From Marinobacter mobilis (GTDB lineage: Bacteria; Pseudomonadota; Gammaproteobacteria; Pseudomonadales; Oleiphilaceae), in NCBI RefSeq assembly GCF_900106945.1, contig NZ_FNNE01000004.1:1-64000 (forward strand): 64,000 nucleotides of DNA, in the 5' to 3' direction. Under the pieces are notes generated by a model. It did not search any database. It saw nothing but the letters and a program-made list of their open reading frames with translations, and was not told the DNA's origin. The translations under genes were made by a program, and so were the position numbers. Positions 33,900 to 43,160 of this stretch are shown one piece after another. Numbering within the stretch: the first letter of the stretch is position 1; every line of letters starts with the position of its first letter.

Positions 33900-34186
33900 T
33901 GGCAGGTCCGGTCGCGGGAGACCAGCAGTTCCAGGCCATCGCTGACTGTCGTCAGGGTCCACCAGCTCAACAGAGCCATCAAACCTGCTCCGATTGCGGT
34001 TACCGAGATGTTCTCTCCGACACTCTGGCTGGCCGTCCCTACGAAATAACCCACCATGGCCAGCAATAACACCACCTCGACTAACAGATCTGTCCGGAAT
34101 TTACGGAATGGGCGAACGGCGCCTCTGTCACTTTCCATTTTCTTCAGTTTCAACCTCGGTGAACGATCAATAAAAATACGGTTCAC
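33896..34186 (-). CDS. Small two-TM membrane protein of unknown function
   Basis: A 96-residue frame starting at GTG 34186, or 80 residues from an ATG at 34138. Two hydrophobic segments (VEVVLLLAMVGYFVGTA and ISVTAIGAGLMALLSWW) flank a short loop. The leader is basic. Neither start has a strong ribosome site. I do not recognise a family. It converges on the exonuclease gene. Confidence 0.6.
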   Translation of the reverse strand: MNRIFIDRSPRLKLKKMESDRGAVRPFRKFRTDLLVEVVLLLAMVGYFVGTASQSVGENISVTAIGAGLMALLSWWTLTTVSDGLELLVSRDRTCH

Positions 34187-34244
34187 ATTATCACCACCGA
34201 GCGTGTGAAAAACTGTAGTAAGTAGCCGCTACGGGGAACCCGAG

Positions 34245-34342
34245 ACAAAAAAAACGCAGCCAGCTGGCTGCGTTAATAAGGAGAGATCCACTCGACGCCT
34301 TGCGGGAGGCATCGCGGATTGCACAACGTAAAACACGTGACA
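34245..34342 (-). ncRNA. Candidate intergenic small RNA
   Basis: Orphan terminator-bounded transcript of about 98 nt. A CATAAT -10 box lies at 34349-34354 (5/6), with CAGACC 17 bp upstream as a weak -35, giving a start near 34342. Inside, CGATGCC and GGCGTCG form a stem-loop with loop TCCCGCAA, then an unpaired CTCTCCTTATTAA linker, and then the terminator hairpin with U run. This is the layout of Hfq-dependent sRNAs. I recognise no known sRNA family. Confidence 0.4.
34247..34274 (-). terminator. Rho-independent terminator (leftward)
   Basis: An 11-bp perfect inverted repeat AACGCAGCCAG / CTGGCTGCGTT (34253-34274) is followed on the minus strand by T residues down to 34247. It lies 61 nt upstream of the start of the small membrane protein gene and is not the end of any annotated gene. 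Confidence 0.9.
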
Positions 34343-34712
34343 GGACGAATTATGGAACCTGGCGCCGGGCCGGTCTGTAGTGGTTTGCCGCTACACTCCA
34401 TGATCGTCAAATCGTGCGTACAACTGCCCATAGGCAAAGCCCCCAGTAAGCGCTACACTGCCTGTCGAACCGAATACCACAGTCGTCCTATTTCCAACGA
34501 GCCGATCAATGCCAATTGTCCCTAGCCATCAAGTCATCGTCACCAGCGAGCGCTGCCCCCAGCGGCAGATTGTTTGCGCCATGGTGTTGGAAAACTAGCG
34601 GCTTTCGGTCAATCCCGGGAGCCGTCGAGCAACCGGGTCACGCTTCTCCCTGTTAAGCCCCGGTTGTGAAACGCACGGGGTATTTGCAGCAGCAAACGAC
34701 AAGGAGAATCCC

Positions 34713-34985
34713 ATGAGAAGACAACCTACCCGGCGCCCCGCCAGCTCATCGTCAAGCCAGCGCGATGCCCCCATCCGTCGTCCCAACAAACTGCCGCTGC
34801 TGGACGCCATCTGCAGGAAGCTGAACCAGCGGGTCAACCTGGATGACGAACAACGGGTGCTGGGCCTGTATGAACGGGGCTGGATTTTCAAAGGTGTGCT
34901 GAGCAGCCTTGATGGCGACGAGGCCCGCTATGTAAGAGCATTGGCCACCCGCTACAATTCCTGGATTGCCCGCCAGGTTGCCTGA
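34713..34985 (+). CDS. Small basic protein of unknown function
   Basis: A 90-residue cytoplasmic protein with an Arg/Pro/Ser-rich, probably disordered N-terminus (about 1-25) and a helical remainder containing LLDAICRKLNQRVNLDDEQR. There is a good ribosome site (AAGGAGAATCCC before ATG). I do not recognise the family. It converges on the response regulator gene (39 nt between the ends). Codon use resembles its neighbours, so it is probably a real gene. Confidence 0.72.
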   Translation: MRRQPTRRPASSSSSQRDAPIRRPNKLPLLDAICRKLNQRVNLDDEQRVLGLYERGWIFKGVLSSLDGDEARYVRALATRYNSWIARQVA

Positions 34986-35024
34986 CCCGGAGCCCCGGGC
35001 CGGAAACCGAGCACTCGCGGAACG

Positions 35025-35447
35025 CTAGTGCTTCCGGCCCAGGCCTCCACTTGCACCGACCCCGGACGCTTCAGAGCCATGGATCATGGCGTAGTTATTG
35101 ACGACGTCGTGGATCTTCTCCTGCGAGTAGGGTTTCACCACATAGCCATTGGCTCCGGCACTGATGGCTTTCTGAATGCTTTCAATCGAGTCATCAGCTG
35201 TCACCAGCACCACGTGCTGGCCCGGGTTGGCGTCCTTGAATTCCTTCATCAGTTCGTGGCCGTCACCATCCGGCAGCCCCAGATCCAGCATGACGATCTG
35301 ATAGCTGTCCGCCGCGAACACCGCCCGCGCACCACGGGCATCTTCGCTTTCCACCACCCTGGTGGCCCCGGCGTGATAGAGCATGTCACGGAGCATTTCC
35401 CGCATCACCGGTTCATCCTCCACGACCATCACTTTCAAATTATGCAT
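35025..35447 (-). CDS. Single-domain response regulator (CheY-like)
   Basis: A 140-residue receiver domain: acidic pair E10-D11, phospho-acceptor D55 in IVMLDLGLPDGDG, Thr in VLVTADDS, and Lys in YVVKPYSQEK. There is a short Gly/Ser tail and no output domain. It is last in a leftward group after a membrane protein and a large hybrid histidine kinase, so it is a likely phosphorelay endpoint from the HPt domain of that kinase. It probably signals by protein-protein contact. Confidence 0.92.
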   Translation of the reverse strand: MHNLKVMVVEDEPVMREMLRDMLYHAGATRVVESEDARGARAVFAADSYQIVMLDLGLPDGDGHELMKEFKDANPGQHVVLVTADDSIESIQKAISAGANGYVVKPYSQEKIHDVVNNYAMIHGSEASGVGASGGLGRKH

Positions 35448-35488
35448 AACTCGCTACCTCTGAATGAATAGGTTACAGACCCTGCCGT

Positions 35489-36037
35489 TCAGACACCGTC
35501 GCCATTGGGTCGGCGCGGGATTGACAGTGGCTCATGGTTAACGACGCTGGCGCTCTTGGCCGAATCCGCGCCCGACTCCCGTGCCCCGCCGGAGTCCCCG
35601 GTTTTGGACTGAGTGAGCAGGTTGCTGATGCTGATCGCCGTGGTATAGAGCGAAATCGAAACGATCAACAGGACCGGCTGCAGGAACGCGACAAAACCCG
35701 GCACTGCACCGCCGCCCACAATGCTGAGAATCAGGATCATCGCAGGCCCCATGACCACAAACAGGGTCAGCGCGATAAAAAAGACAATGCGTTCCTTATA
35801 GCGCCCCAGGTTCCGTTCGGTCACCAGGCCCAGGACGAACTTGCCAATCGCCAACCCGCCCAGAATCGCCGAGGCAATGCTCAGGTCCGGCCGTAACAGC
35901 ACATCGGCCAGCTCGCCATCCCAAAGTCTCTGCATCACAATGACCAGGAACGGGAACAGCACAAACAGGACATCGGCGTAGGTACCGTACATCATGCTCA
36001 GCGAGTGCCCTTCCTGACGTGGATAATTCTCTGTCAT
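35489..36037 (-). CDS. Four-TM membrane protein of unknown function
   Basis: A 182-residue protein with about four predicted membrane segments (about 23-40, 52-72, 82-105, 112-135) and a hydrophilic Ser/Ala-rich C-terminal tail (about 145-182). I recognise no family. It lies between the hybrid kinase gene (32 nt upstream) and the response regulator gene (41 nt downstream), so it is probably co-transcribed and may be part of the signalling unit. Confidence 0.7.
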   Translation of the reverse strand: MTENYPRQEGHSLSMMYGTYADVLFVLFPFLVIVMQRLWDGELADVLLRPDLSIASAILGGLAIGKFVLGLVTERNLGRYKERIVFFIALTLFVVMGPAMILILSIVGGGAVPGFVAFLQPVLLIVSISLYTTAISISNLLTQSKTGDSGGARESGADSAKSASVVNHEPLSIPRRPNGDGV

Positions 36038-36069
36038 AGTCTGCTTTCCTGTGGTCCTGTGTCTGCGGC

Positions 36070-39000
36070 TCAGGCCTGGGCCGTGCCGCTGTTCACCGCC
36101 TGTTCAATCATGCCATTAAGTACCGCCAACTGGCGGGCTACCTGATCCCAATCGACCGGCTCGGCCTTGAGTCCCTGCTCCAGAGCACCGGCCTGGCTGG
36201 TCATGGCAGGATAGCCCATGGCACCGGCGGTCCCCTTGATCTGGTGGGATTCCCGCTGCAGGCCCTGCCGGTCCCGGCAGGCCAGCGCAGCGTCCATAGC
36301 CACCTTGCGCTCTCCCAGCCCAGCCAGGAACTGGGCCGCCAGTTCACGGATGCCCGCAGCACTGGCTTCCGCATCCGCCACTGGCCGTGGCCCCGTTGGC
36401 AGATAACGATCCAGAACGGCCACCAGCCGGCTCTGGTCAATGGGCTTGGTCAGCACCCCTTCGCAACCGGCGCCCACCATGTCGTCAATTTCGCGCTGAT
36501 CCCCGGCACTGAACGCGATAATCGGACGCCGAAAACCCGCCTGCCGCATCAGCCGGGTCGCTTCGACCCCATCCATACCGGGCATGTGGCGATCCATCAA
36601 GACCAGGTCGACCGGCTTCGCCAGCGCGGTTCTGACGGCCTCATCGCCGGCAGGCACCGACATGACATCCAGCCCCAGGCGGGTCAGCAGACGTTCCACC
36701 AGGGCACGGTTATCCCGGTTATCCTCCGCCACCAACACCAGCCCCCGGTAACTGCGGTTATGGTGGTTACCATTATCCGGCGCGGTCTTCAGGTATCGTG
36801 ACAACAGTTCGTAGAACCGCCGTTTGTCGATGGGCTTGGCCAGGTGCTCACTGAACCCGGCCTGCCGGTAATCGTCGATATCTTCAGCCATCACGTTGGC
36901 GGTAAGGGCAATCACCGGCGTGTTCAACCCGGCCTCGCGCAACGCCACAGTGGCATCCCGGCCGTTCATCACCGGCATCTGGATATCCATCAGGATCAGG
37001 TCGAAAGGCTCGTTCAGTGCGGTTTCCAGCACTTCCGCACCGTTGCCGACATGAACCAGCTCAACCCCGGTCCGTTCAAGCAGCAAACTCACCAGCTTGC
37101 GGTTGACCTCGTTATCCTCGGCACACAACACCCGGCCGGACAGTCGTGGTGCCAGAACCAGCGGCAGCTGGCGGCGCTGGGTCAGCTCCGACGAATTGCG
37201 AAGGAAATGGACGCCATCCAACGGCCCGGTGGCAATATTGACCTCAAAGTCACTGCCTTCACCGTAGGTGCTGTCAGCGGTAATGGAGCCCCCCAGCAAT
37301 TCCGCCAGGCGGCGGGAGATGCTCAGACCCAACCCGGTTCCACCATACTGACGGGAGATCGCGGCGCTGCCCTGGGCGAACGGATCGAACAGACGCTGCA
37401 TCTGCTCTGGCTTCATGCCAATGCCACTGTCCACCACCCGAACGTACAGCCGCTGAGCCTCACGATCGCATCGCACCGTCAGGGAGATAACCCCTTTTTC
37501 GGTGAACTTTAACGCATTTCCACACAAATTGATGATGATTTGCCGGAATCGCGTCGGGTCGGTATGGATGGTTTCCGGCAATGGGTATTCGCAGGTAATG
37601 TTAAATTCCAGGCCCTTCTCCTGCGCCCGGGGCTCAAAAAATGCCCGTAACTCGTCCAACAGTTCCGCCAGGTTGACGGTGACGACATCCACCGCCAGCT
37701 TATTGGCGTCAATCTTGGAATGGTCGAGGATATCGTTGACCAGTTCCAGCAGGTGGTGACCACTGCGTACCACCGTCTCCGCGCTGTTGCGCTTTTCCTG
37801 CTCACTCAGGTCCGGGTCCAGAAGAGTTTCCCCATAACCGATGATCGCCGCCAACGGGGTCCGGATTTCGTGGCTCATGTTGGCCAGGAACTGGCTCTTG
37901 GCCTCTGCGGAGTTGCGGGCCAGTTCCTTCTCCAGCCGCTCCTGCTCACGCTCTTTTTCAATCTGCTGGCGATGGTGCCGCTCGGTAGCATCGATGCAGG
38001 TGCCTTCCAGGTAGGTGGGCTCACCATAGTCGTCGTAAACCGTATGCAGGGAGATCGTGGCCCAGCGTTCTTCGCCCTGGCGAGTAATGTAGCGGGCTTC
38101 AACGCCCTTGATGGCACCGGTAGCCTCGAGCTTGCCGACCACCCACTGGCGCACCTCATCATCGACGAAGCAGGTATCCAGCACGTCCGGGTTGGTCGCC
38201 AGTAACTGCCCGCTACCGGTGTAGCCAAGCAGTGCCGCCATCGCCGGATTGGCGGTCACGAAACGGCGGGCAACCGACATCTGGAACACCCCTTCCACCG
38301 CATTGTCGAATAGTGACCGGTATTGGCGCAGGTTGGCGAGGGCTCGCTGGTTCCAGTTGAGTGCCTCGCCCTGAACCAGCTTGATCCGGTCGGCGAGGGA
38401 GAAGGAAAACAGGATAATCTGACCCGCCAGGCCGATCTGGCTGCTATGGGCAGTAAAGATATTGAGTGGCAGGAAGCCCATCACCGTCAGGGCATAGATA
38501 CAGAAGCCGGTGAGCGCCACTGTCCAGGCATAGAAATAGGATTTCGCCGCCGGGTTGTAGTGGCGCCAGGACAGGAAACTCACCACAATCATCACCACAC
38601 TGAGCACGATCGATACCAGCACCGCCCACTGCATGCCGGTGTGGTAAGGCACGAAGAAGGACAGGGCGAAGGTGCTCAACACCGAATACAGGCAGATCCG
38701 GATCACATGATCCAGATCGGGCGACCGCTTGTGAGTTTCCAGCAGGGCCCGGGCCATCAACAGGCCAAAGAACCAGGTCGTTATGATCTGCTGGTGCAGA
38801 TACTGTTTGTCGAGGAACCAGGGGCGCTCACCAAACAGCTGGAGACCATGGACCTGCTCGGTCATGATGAAGGCAACGGCGACCAGCAGATAGAGAACGT
38901 AATAGATATTGCTGCGCTCGCGGACAGAGACCGCCACGAACAGGTTGTAGGCGAGAATGCCGATGATCGAGCCAAGCAGGATTCCGCGGAAGGCCTCCTC

Positions 39001-39579
39001 GACCGCCACCTTTTCCAGGTAGCTCGCCGGCTGCCACAGGGTAATGGGCAGGCGGAAGGTATTCGTGTTGACCACCCGCAGGTAGAGGCGGGTTTCGACA
39101 TCGGGCTCAAGTGTCAGCACAAAGGTGGGATTGGGCACCGCCAGCACCCGCTCCTTCAGGCTCAACGCATAGCCTGCCTGTTGCCGTTCGACGACAACCC
39201 CGCCCTGCACGACATAAAGCTGGACCTCATCCACCAGCGGCAGCGCCAGTTCGAGCACCCACTCATCCGTCTCGGTGGTCGTCCCCCGCCGTACGTCGTA
39301 GCGCACCCAATAGGCCGACTCGGTGTAGCCAAAATTGAGCAAACTGCCTTCGTGGAGGGTAAACGGGTGACGCTGTTCATCACGGATGTCGCGCAGACTC
39401 AGGGACTGGTCCGGATCTTCCAGAAACCAGACACACCGCGCCAGATCATAGGAGGCATCACGATCAGCCAGCATCAGCGGCCGGGAAGAACAGTCTTCAC
39501 CCGCAGCAGCCGTCGCCACATGGGTGGACAGCAACACCATCAGCCATAAAAGGCCGGCCGGGAAAAACCGATAATGCAA
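36070..39579 (-). CDS. Hybrid sensor histidine kinase with 7TMR-DISM sensor, two receivers and HPt
   Basis: A protein of about 1169 residues. A signal peptide is followed by a 7TMR-DISM extracellular domain (about 30-165) and seven membrane helices (about 180-395). Then come a PAS domain (about 430-545), a coiled coil, HisKA with H-box MSHEIRTPLAAI, an ATPase domain (NLCGNALKFTEKG, DSGIGM, GGTGLGLSI), two receivers with acceptor Asp in LILMDIQMPVMNG and LVLMDRHMPGMDG, and a C-terminal HPt with His in ESHQIKGTAGAMG. The start is uncertain: TTG at 39579 with GGAG 10 nt upstream places the signal peptide first; the frame is open to TTG 39660, which lacks a ribosome site. DISM domains often bind carbohydrate-like ligands. 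The single-domain regulator downstream is the probable partner. Confidence 0.9.
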   Translation of the reverse strand: MHYRFFPAGLLWLMVLLSTHVATAAAGEDCSSRPLMLADRDASYDLARCVWFLEDPDQSLSLRDIRDEQRHPFTLHEGSLLNFGYTESAYWVRYDVRRGTTTETDEWVLELALPLVDEVQLYVVQGGVVVERQQAGYALSLKERVLAVPNPTFVLTLEPDVETRLYLRVVNTNTFRLPITLWQPASYLEKVAVEEAFRGILLGSIIGILAYNLFVAVSVRERSNIYYVLYLLVAVAFIMTEQVHGLQLFGERPWFLDKQYLHQQIITTWFFGLLMARALLETHKRSPDLDHVIRICLYSVLSTFALSFFVPYHTGMQWAVLVSIVLSVVMIVVSFLSWRHYNPAAKSYFYAWTVALTGFCIYALTVMGFLPLNIFTAHSSQIGLAGQIILFSFSLADRIKLVQGEALNWNQRALANLRQYRSLFDNAVEGVFQMSVARRFVTANPAMAALLGYTGSGQLLATNPDVLDTCFVDDEVRQWVVGKLEATGAIKGVEARYITRQGEERWATISLHTVYDDYGEPTYLEGTCIDATERHHRQQIEKEREQERLEKELARNSAEAKSQFLANMSHEIRTPLAAIIGYGETLLDPDLSEQEKRNSAETVVRSGHHLLELVNDILDHSKIDANKLAVDVVTVNLAELLDELRAFFEPRAQEKGLEFNITCEYPLPETIHTDPTRFRQIIINLCGNALKFTEKGVISLTVRCDREAQRLYVRVVDSGIGMKPEQMQRLFDPFAQGSAAISRQYGGTGLGLSISRRLAELLGGSITADSTYGEGSDFEVNIATGPLDGVHFLRNSSELTQRRQLPLVLAPRLSGRVLCAEDNEVNRKLVSLLLERTGVELVHVGNGAEVLETALNEPFDLILMDIQMPVMNGRDATVALREAGLNTPVIALTANVMAEDIDDYRQAGFSEHLAKPIDKRRFYELLSRYLKTAPDNGNHHNRSYRGLVLVAEDNRDNRALVERLLTRLGLDVMSVPAGDEAVRTALAKPVDLVLMDRHMPGMDGVEATRLMRQAGFRRPIIAFSAGDQREIDDMVGAGCEGVLTKPIDQSRLVAVLDRYLPTGPRPVADAEASAAGIRELAAQFLAGLGERKVAMDAALACRDRQGLQRESHQIKGTAGAMGYPAMTSQAGALEQGLKAEPVDWDQVARQLAVLNGMIEQAVNSGTAQA

Positions 39580-39726
39580 AATGTGATCTCCGCGTGGGAA
39601 GACGCCCGCTTTATTCTCTAGGGTTAGCGATCGTAGTGGGCAACGACTTTCGACAATCAACGCGTCACTGCGCCCACATCCACTTTAGCGCGTAATCGGT
39701 GCCTTCGCACCTCGGGGATGCCAGGA

Positions 39727-40767
39727 ATGAGAAATCACCAACTGTTTTTGAAACTGTCCGTCCTATGCGCGGTACTTTCCGGCTGCGGAGGTAGCGACAG
39801 CGGGGATTCTGCGTTCAACCCGGCCAATGACGTAGACCTGGTTTTTTCCACCTTTGACCTGGAAGACCTCACCGGCAAGCCGGCTAACCTGAAACACACC
39901 CGCTTCTACGACGCCTACCTCGGCCTCGAGCCGGCCGATGCCGGTGACACCGCCAGCAAAGCACTGGCCACAGCCTTGCGCAATCATATTGATGCGTTCC
40001 TCGGCCACACCCGCAACGACACCGACACCGGTTTTGTCCGGGTGCGCAACCCACTGGATCTGATGAATCAGGTGGTGGCCTCCACCGAGGTTGACAATTT
40101 CAACGCTGGCCGCCAGTACATCAGCGGATTGATAGATAATGGCGTGGCCGGCACCTACAACACCCGAGCCAACGGAGCCAGCATCCGCTTTGTTGATCAG
40201 GCCGCCACCAGCAGCGGCGCGCCGCTGGCCAATCGCCAATGGATCTTCGACACCCTGTACTGGAACTACACACCACAGGGCGCTGACGGCACCAGCGGAT
40301 TTGAAAAGGTTTTCCGAGTCATCCAGTACGTAGCCCGCAACGGCGCCGGGGACGACGCAGCGGCCACCCAGCAGCTCACCAGCCTCACCTCCAGCAGCCA
40401 GTTCGATGCCATTCAGTTCAGCAGCGAAGGCTACAATGCCGCAGAATTCACCATTGCCAGTTTCGCCAGCCGCTCGCTGGGGGATATGGAGTTACGCCAG
40501 GATTTTGTGATGGACAAAACCGACACCCTGTTCCTAAAGAACAGCGGTGTCAGCCTGGGAGCAGAAACACCCGACTGTATCCGAGTGGAACTGGATTATC
40601 CGCTGTCACGGGTGTTGATCTATACGTCCGACGGAGAACCCATCAATCATGACGACGATGGTGATCCGCAAACCCCGGAGGTGGATAACCCTGCCTACTG
40701 CGGCCACCAGCAACCCGGCGACGAGGCCCACAGCTACAACACCATTACCCTGGCACTGCGCCAATAG
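39727..40767 (+). CDS. Lipoprotein of unknown function
   Basis: A 346-residue protein with a signal peptide and lipobox LSGC near residue 20, followed by a Gly/Ser/Asp-rich linker. The mature part is helical in the first half and ends with a segment rich in Asp (NHDDDGDPQTPEVDNPAYCG) that could bind Ca2+. No known domain is recognised. The start at 39727 is preferred over 39718 because the GGGG of the leader has proper spacing only there. It is divergent from the hybrid kinase gene (147 nt apart). Confidence 0.75.
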   Translation: MRNHQLFLKLSVLCAVLSGCGGSDSGDSAFNPANDVDLVFSTFDLEDLTGKPANLKHTRFYDAYLGLEPADAGDTASKALATALRNHIDAFLGHTRNDTDTGFVRVRNPLDLMNQVVASTEVDNFNAGRQYISGLIDNGVAGTYNTRANGASIRFVDQAATSSGAPLANRQWIFDTLYWNYTPQGADGTSGFEKVFRVIQYVARNGAGDDAAATQQLTSLTSSSQFDAIQFSSEGYNAAEFTIASFASRSLGDMELRQDFVMDKTDTLFLKNSGVSLGAETPDCIRVELDYPLSRVLIYTSDGEPINHDDDGDPQTPEVDNPAYCGHQQPGDEAHSYNTITLALRQ

Positions 40768-41028
40768 TCAGTTGCGGGGGCCGAACCCCCAGCTCTGCAT
40801 GAAGCCTTTCTTGCGGTCAATCATGCGCTCGTAGGTGGAAATCATGATCGCGGTGTGCGGTGCCTTGGTCAGCCGCAGGGTTTCAATGCGACGTTCAAGC
40901 TGGGCCACCTCATCGTTGAGGCGGCGGAGGACATGGGAGCGAACGCTCTCATGCTGGCCGAGCTCGACGGCCCGGGCGCTCTGCTCCTTGTGCGGAGCCT
41001 TCTGGTCGTTATTATTCATCGGTCTCAT
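40768..41028 (-). CDS. Small coiled-coil protein of unknown function
   Basis: An 86-residue hydrophilic protein with a central helical coiled coil (RRLNDEVAQLERRIETLRL) and a charged N-terminus. ATG at 41028 or 41019; neither has a strong ribosome site. It ends one base after the stop of the lipoprotein gene on the other strand. I do not recognise a family. Confidence 0.6.
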   Translation of the reverse strand: MRPMNNNDQKAPHKEQSARAVELGQHESVRSHVLRRLNDEVAQLERRIETLRLTKAPHTAIMISTYERMIDRKKGFMQSWGFGPRN

Positions 41029-41335
41029 CCATTGAGCAAATCATCAGGTTACGGGAACACCTTTTCCCGGCTGAACCGCGGTCCTGCCATCAGCACCACC
41101 GCAGGTCGGTTACCTCAGAGAAGAGTATAGCAGTTGCTGAAAAAGCGGCAGGATCCGGCCAATTCTGCCTGCTTTTCACTACCCCGGCAACAAAATGAAC
41201 GGCGCCTCATGATTTTACCGAGGCCGCACAGCCACATCTGCTGCTATAGTCCTAGGCAACCGTAAGTCCAAGAAAACCCTGGCAAGCGCGGGCCAAGGAT
41301 CCTGACCCGCCGCAACCGCTCCTGGAGCCAAGTGA
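41029..41335. other. Intergenic region between divergent small genes
   Basis: About 307 bases. A TATAGT box at 41245-41250 could be the -10 of the rightward gene at 41336, but no good -35 is seen 17 bp upstream. A short GCCTC/GAGGC inverted repeat lies at 41204-41224. No ORF, RNA gene or terminator is supported. Confidence 0.45.
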
Positions 41336-41680
41336 ATGAACCAGACCTCCGTCGCCGATACCCTTCGGGAATACCTGTCCCTGCTCGAACTGCTGGACGA
41401 CGCCTACTGGGAAGCCGGCAGCATTCAGCACAAGGACATGCTGTACGACATCATCAGCATCTTTCATCAGGAAGTGGCTGAGCTCAACAAGCTCAGCATC
41501 ATGGATCACCACTACCCTTACGAAGTCATCACCGAGGGGATTCGCCGGGTGGTGCCGAAACTGGAACGGCTGGACGATGAACGGGAAGAGGTGATTCAGC
41601 GCACTCAGACCCTCACCGACTTTCGCGATGTGGTGTCGTCGGTACTCGGCATCCTCGAGGCACAGCTGACCGACCTTTGA
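41336..41680 (+). CDS. Small helical protein of unknown function
   Basis: A 114-residue protein, strongly helical and acidic, with no signal or membrane segment. Stretches such as LYDIISIFHQEVAELNKLS and LERLDDEREEVIQRTQ suggest a helical bundle. It has a ribosome site (GGAG about 10 nt before ATG). I do not recognise a family. A 24-bp palindrome follows the stop. Confidence 0.7.
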   Translation: MNQTSVADTLREYLSLLELLDDAYWEAGSIQHKDMLYDIISIFHQEVAELNKLSIMDHHYPYEVITEGIRRVVPKLERLDDEREEVIQRTQTLTDFRDVVSSVLGILEAQLTDL

Positions 41681-41685
41681 AAGCC

Positions 41686-41709
41686 CCCGGACAGCGATCG
41701 CTGTCCGGG
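41686..41709. terminator. Perfect 24-bp palindrome between convergent genes
   Basis: CCCGGACAGCGA / TCGCTGTCCGGG is a perfect inverted repeat with no loop base outside the stem. It lies between the stop of the 41336 gene and the stop of the 41730 gene. There is no T run on either strand, so it is terminator-like only and may instead be a binding site. Confidence 0.45.
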
Positions 41710-41729
41710 TAGTCCTGCCTGCGCCGGGC

Positions 41730-43016
41730 TCAGGCCAGAACCAACGGCCGCTCCTGTTCAGGCATCAGCGGGAACTCACGGCAGACGGTCTGGACAAAGC
41801 GCATCAGTGCCGGGATGTGATGGGCGACGATGGGCAGTCCGGTATTGAGCATGCTGACCGAGATATCACGGCCGGCATCGGCCCAGCACAGCTTGTTGAT
41901 CAATCCCAGGTGACCAAAAGCATAACGACTTTGCGGTCCCCAGATACCCACAGGATTTCCACCGAGCATCAACCCGGCGCTGAAGCGCATCGGCACCAGC
42001 ATGGTCCGATCGATCTGCAGCGAGCCAAACTGCTGGATCGCCCGCCGTACGGTAATCTCCTGGCAGATCCGCTTGCCATTCCAGACCCCACCGTTGAGCA
42101 TCATCTGGTAGAAACGGCTCATCTCCTCAGCGGTACCGCAGAGGTTGCCGGCCGGAATCACCGCCGCCTGGAAGCGCGGATCGTTGACCACTTCCTCAAT
42201 GGTTTTGATGTCCCCACCCAGAGCGCGCTTGACCACCCAGGACACGGGAGGCGTCGGGCGAGGGCCGGTGGCATAAGTCAGTGACAGCTGATCCAGGCGC
42301 GCAGGATCGATGCCGTAGGTGAACCATTTCATCCCCATCGGCTGGCGCAGGTGGCGATCAAGGAAGTTCTCGATGCTGTCACCCGTGACCTTCTCCAGGA
42401 CTCTCTGCAGCACAAAACCACCGGTAATGGCATGGTAGGCCACCTTGGCTCCGTCCACTTCGACCGGCTTGGATTCACACAACAGCCGCCAGATCTCGTC
42501 CTTGTCCCACAGCACATCAATGGGAGTGTCCTTGGGGATGGCCGGAATGCCGCCCCGGTGAGACAGTATCTGGTGCACGGTGATGGTGCGCTTGCCGCTC
42601 TGGGCAAATTCCGGACAGTAATAGGCAACCGGATCCATCAGGTTGACCAGCCCCTGTTCTGCCAGCAGGTGCATGATGAGGGCGGTGACGGCCTTGGACG
42701 CCGAGAAGTAGCACACCGGGGTGTCCGTGGTCATGGCCACTCTTGGGGTGTCCGGGCCATCGTCGGGACCATTACCGGTGGCATGGCCGATGGCACGGTG
42801 CAACACCTGTTCGCCACGGTGGCGGATCGACACCTGAATACCTGGGTGCACACCACTGCGGTACAACCGTTGCACGCTGCGCCAGATAGTTTCCACCGAC
42901 TCCGGACTAACGCCCACCAGCGCCGGATTTTCTCCGGCGCTGTCACGGCAGGTCACAGAGTCCAGGTCTTTGGGGATCGCACTGGTATGGAACGCACGAC
43001 GGGCAAGCTGTTTCAT
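41730..43016 (-). CDS. Class C beta-lactamase-fold serine hydrolase (esterase-like)
   Basis: A 428-residue serine hydrolase of the AmpC/EstB fold. Catalytic SxxK in YFSASKAVTAL, and Y-x-x tyrosine motif in KVAYHAITGG; a C-terminal HxG-type motif is seen in YAFGHLGLINK. It lacks a signal peptide, so it is probably a cytoplasmic esterase or peptidase rather than a resistance enzyme. The start at 43016 is preceded by AAAAGG-type text. It is divergent from mtfA. Confidence 0.9.
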   Translation of the reverse strand: MKQLARRAFHTSAIPKDLDSVTCRDSAGENPALVGVSPESVETIWRSVQRLYRSGVHPGIQVSIRHRGEQVLHRAIGHATGNGPDDGPDTPRVAMTTDTPVCYFSASKAVTALIMHLLAEQGLVNLMDPVAYYCPEFAQSGKRTITVHQILSHRGGIPAIPKDTPIDVLWDKDEIWRLLCESKPVEVDGAKVAYHAITGGFVLQRVLEKVTGDSIENFLDRHLRQPMGMKWFTYGIDPARLDQLSLTYATGPRPTPPVSWVVKRALGGDIKTIEEVVNDPRFQAAVIPAGNLCGTAEEMSRFYQMMLNGGVWNGKRICQEITVRRAIQQFGSLQIDRTMLVPMRFSAGLMLGGNPVGIWGPQSRYAFGHLGLINKLCWADAGRDISVSMLNTGLPIVAHHIPALMRFVQTVCREFPLMPEQERPLVLA

Positions 43017-43160
43017 TCGGTTAACCTTTTTGTTACGGCTCTTATTGGTTTGGTTCTGGGCTATCGCTTACCTATCATTGTAGCTGGCGGCCCCGGTTAC
43101 ATTGGCCGAACCGCCTGCCACGGCAACGACAAATAACTCAACTACTGATCTGGGAAGCCC

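Larger units (their letters stand above)
34187..34712. other. Long intergenic region with a minus-strand terminator and candidate sRNA
   Basis: About 525 bases with no convincing ORF. The left part holds a strong terminator for leftward transcription (34247-34274) with no leftward gene upstream of it, and a possible promoter at 34349-34377, which together suggest a small RNA. The rest up to the gene at 34713 shows nothing I can identify. Confidence 0.6.

Noticed and set aside
34319..34525. 68-codon rightward frame in the long intergenic region
   Set aside because: No ribosome site, atypical composition, and it is antisense to the candidate sRNA region.
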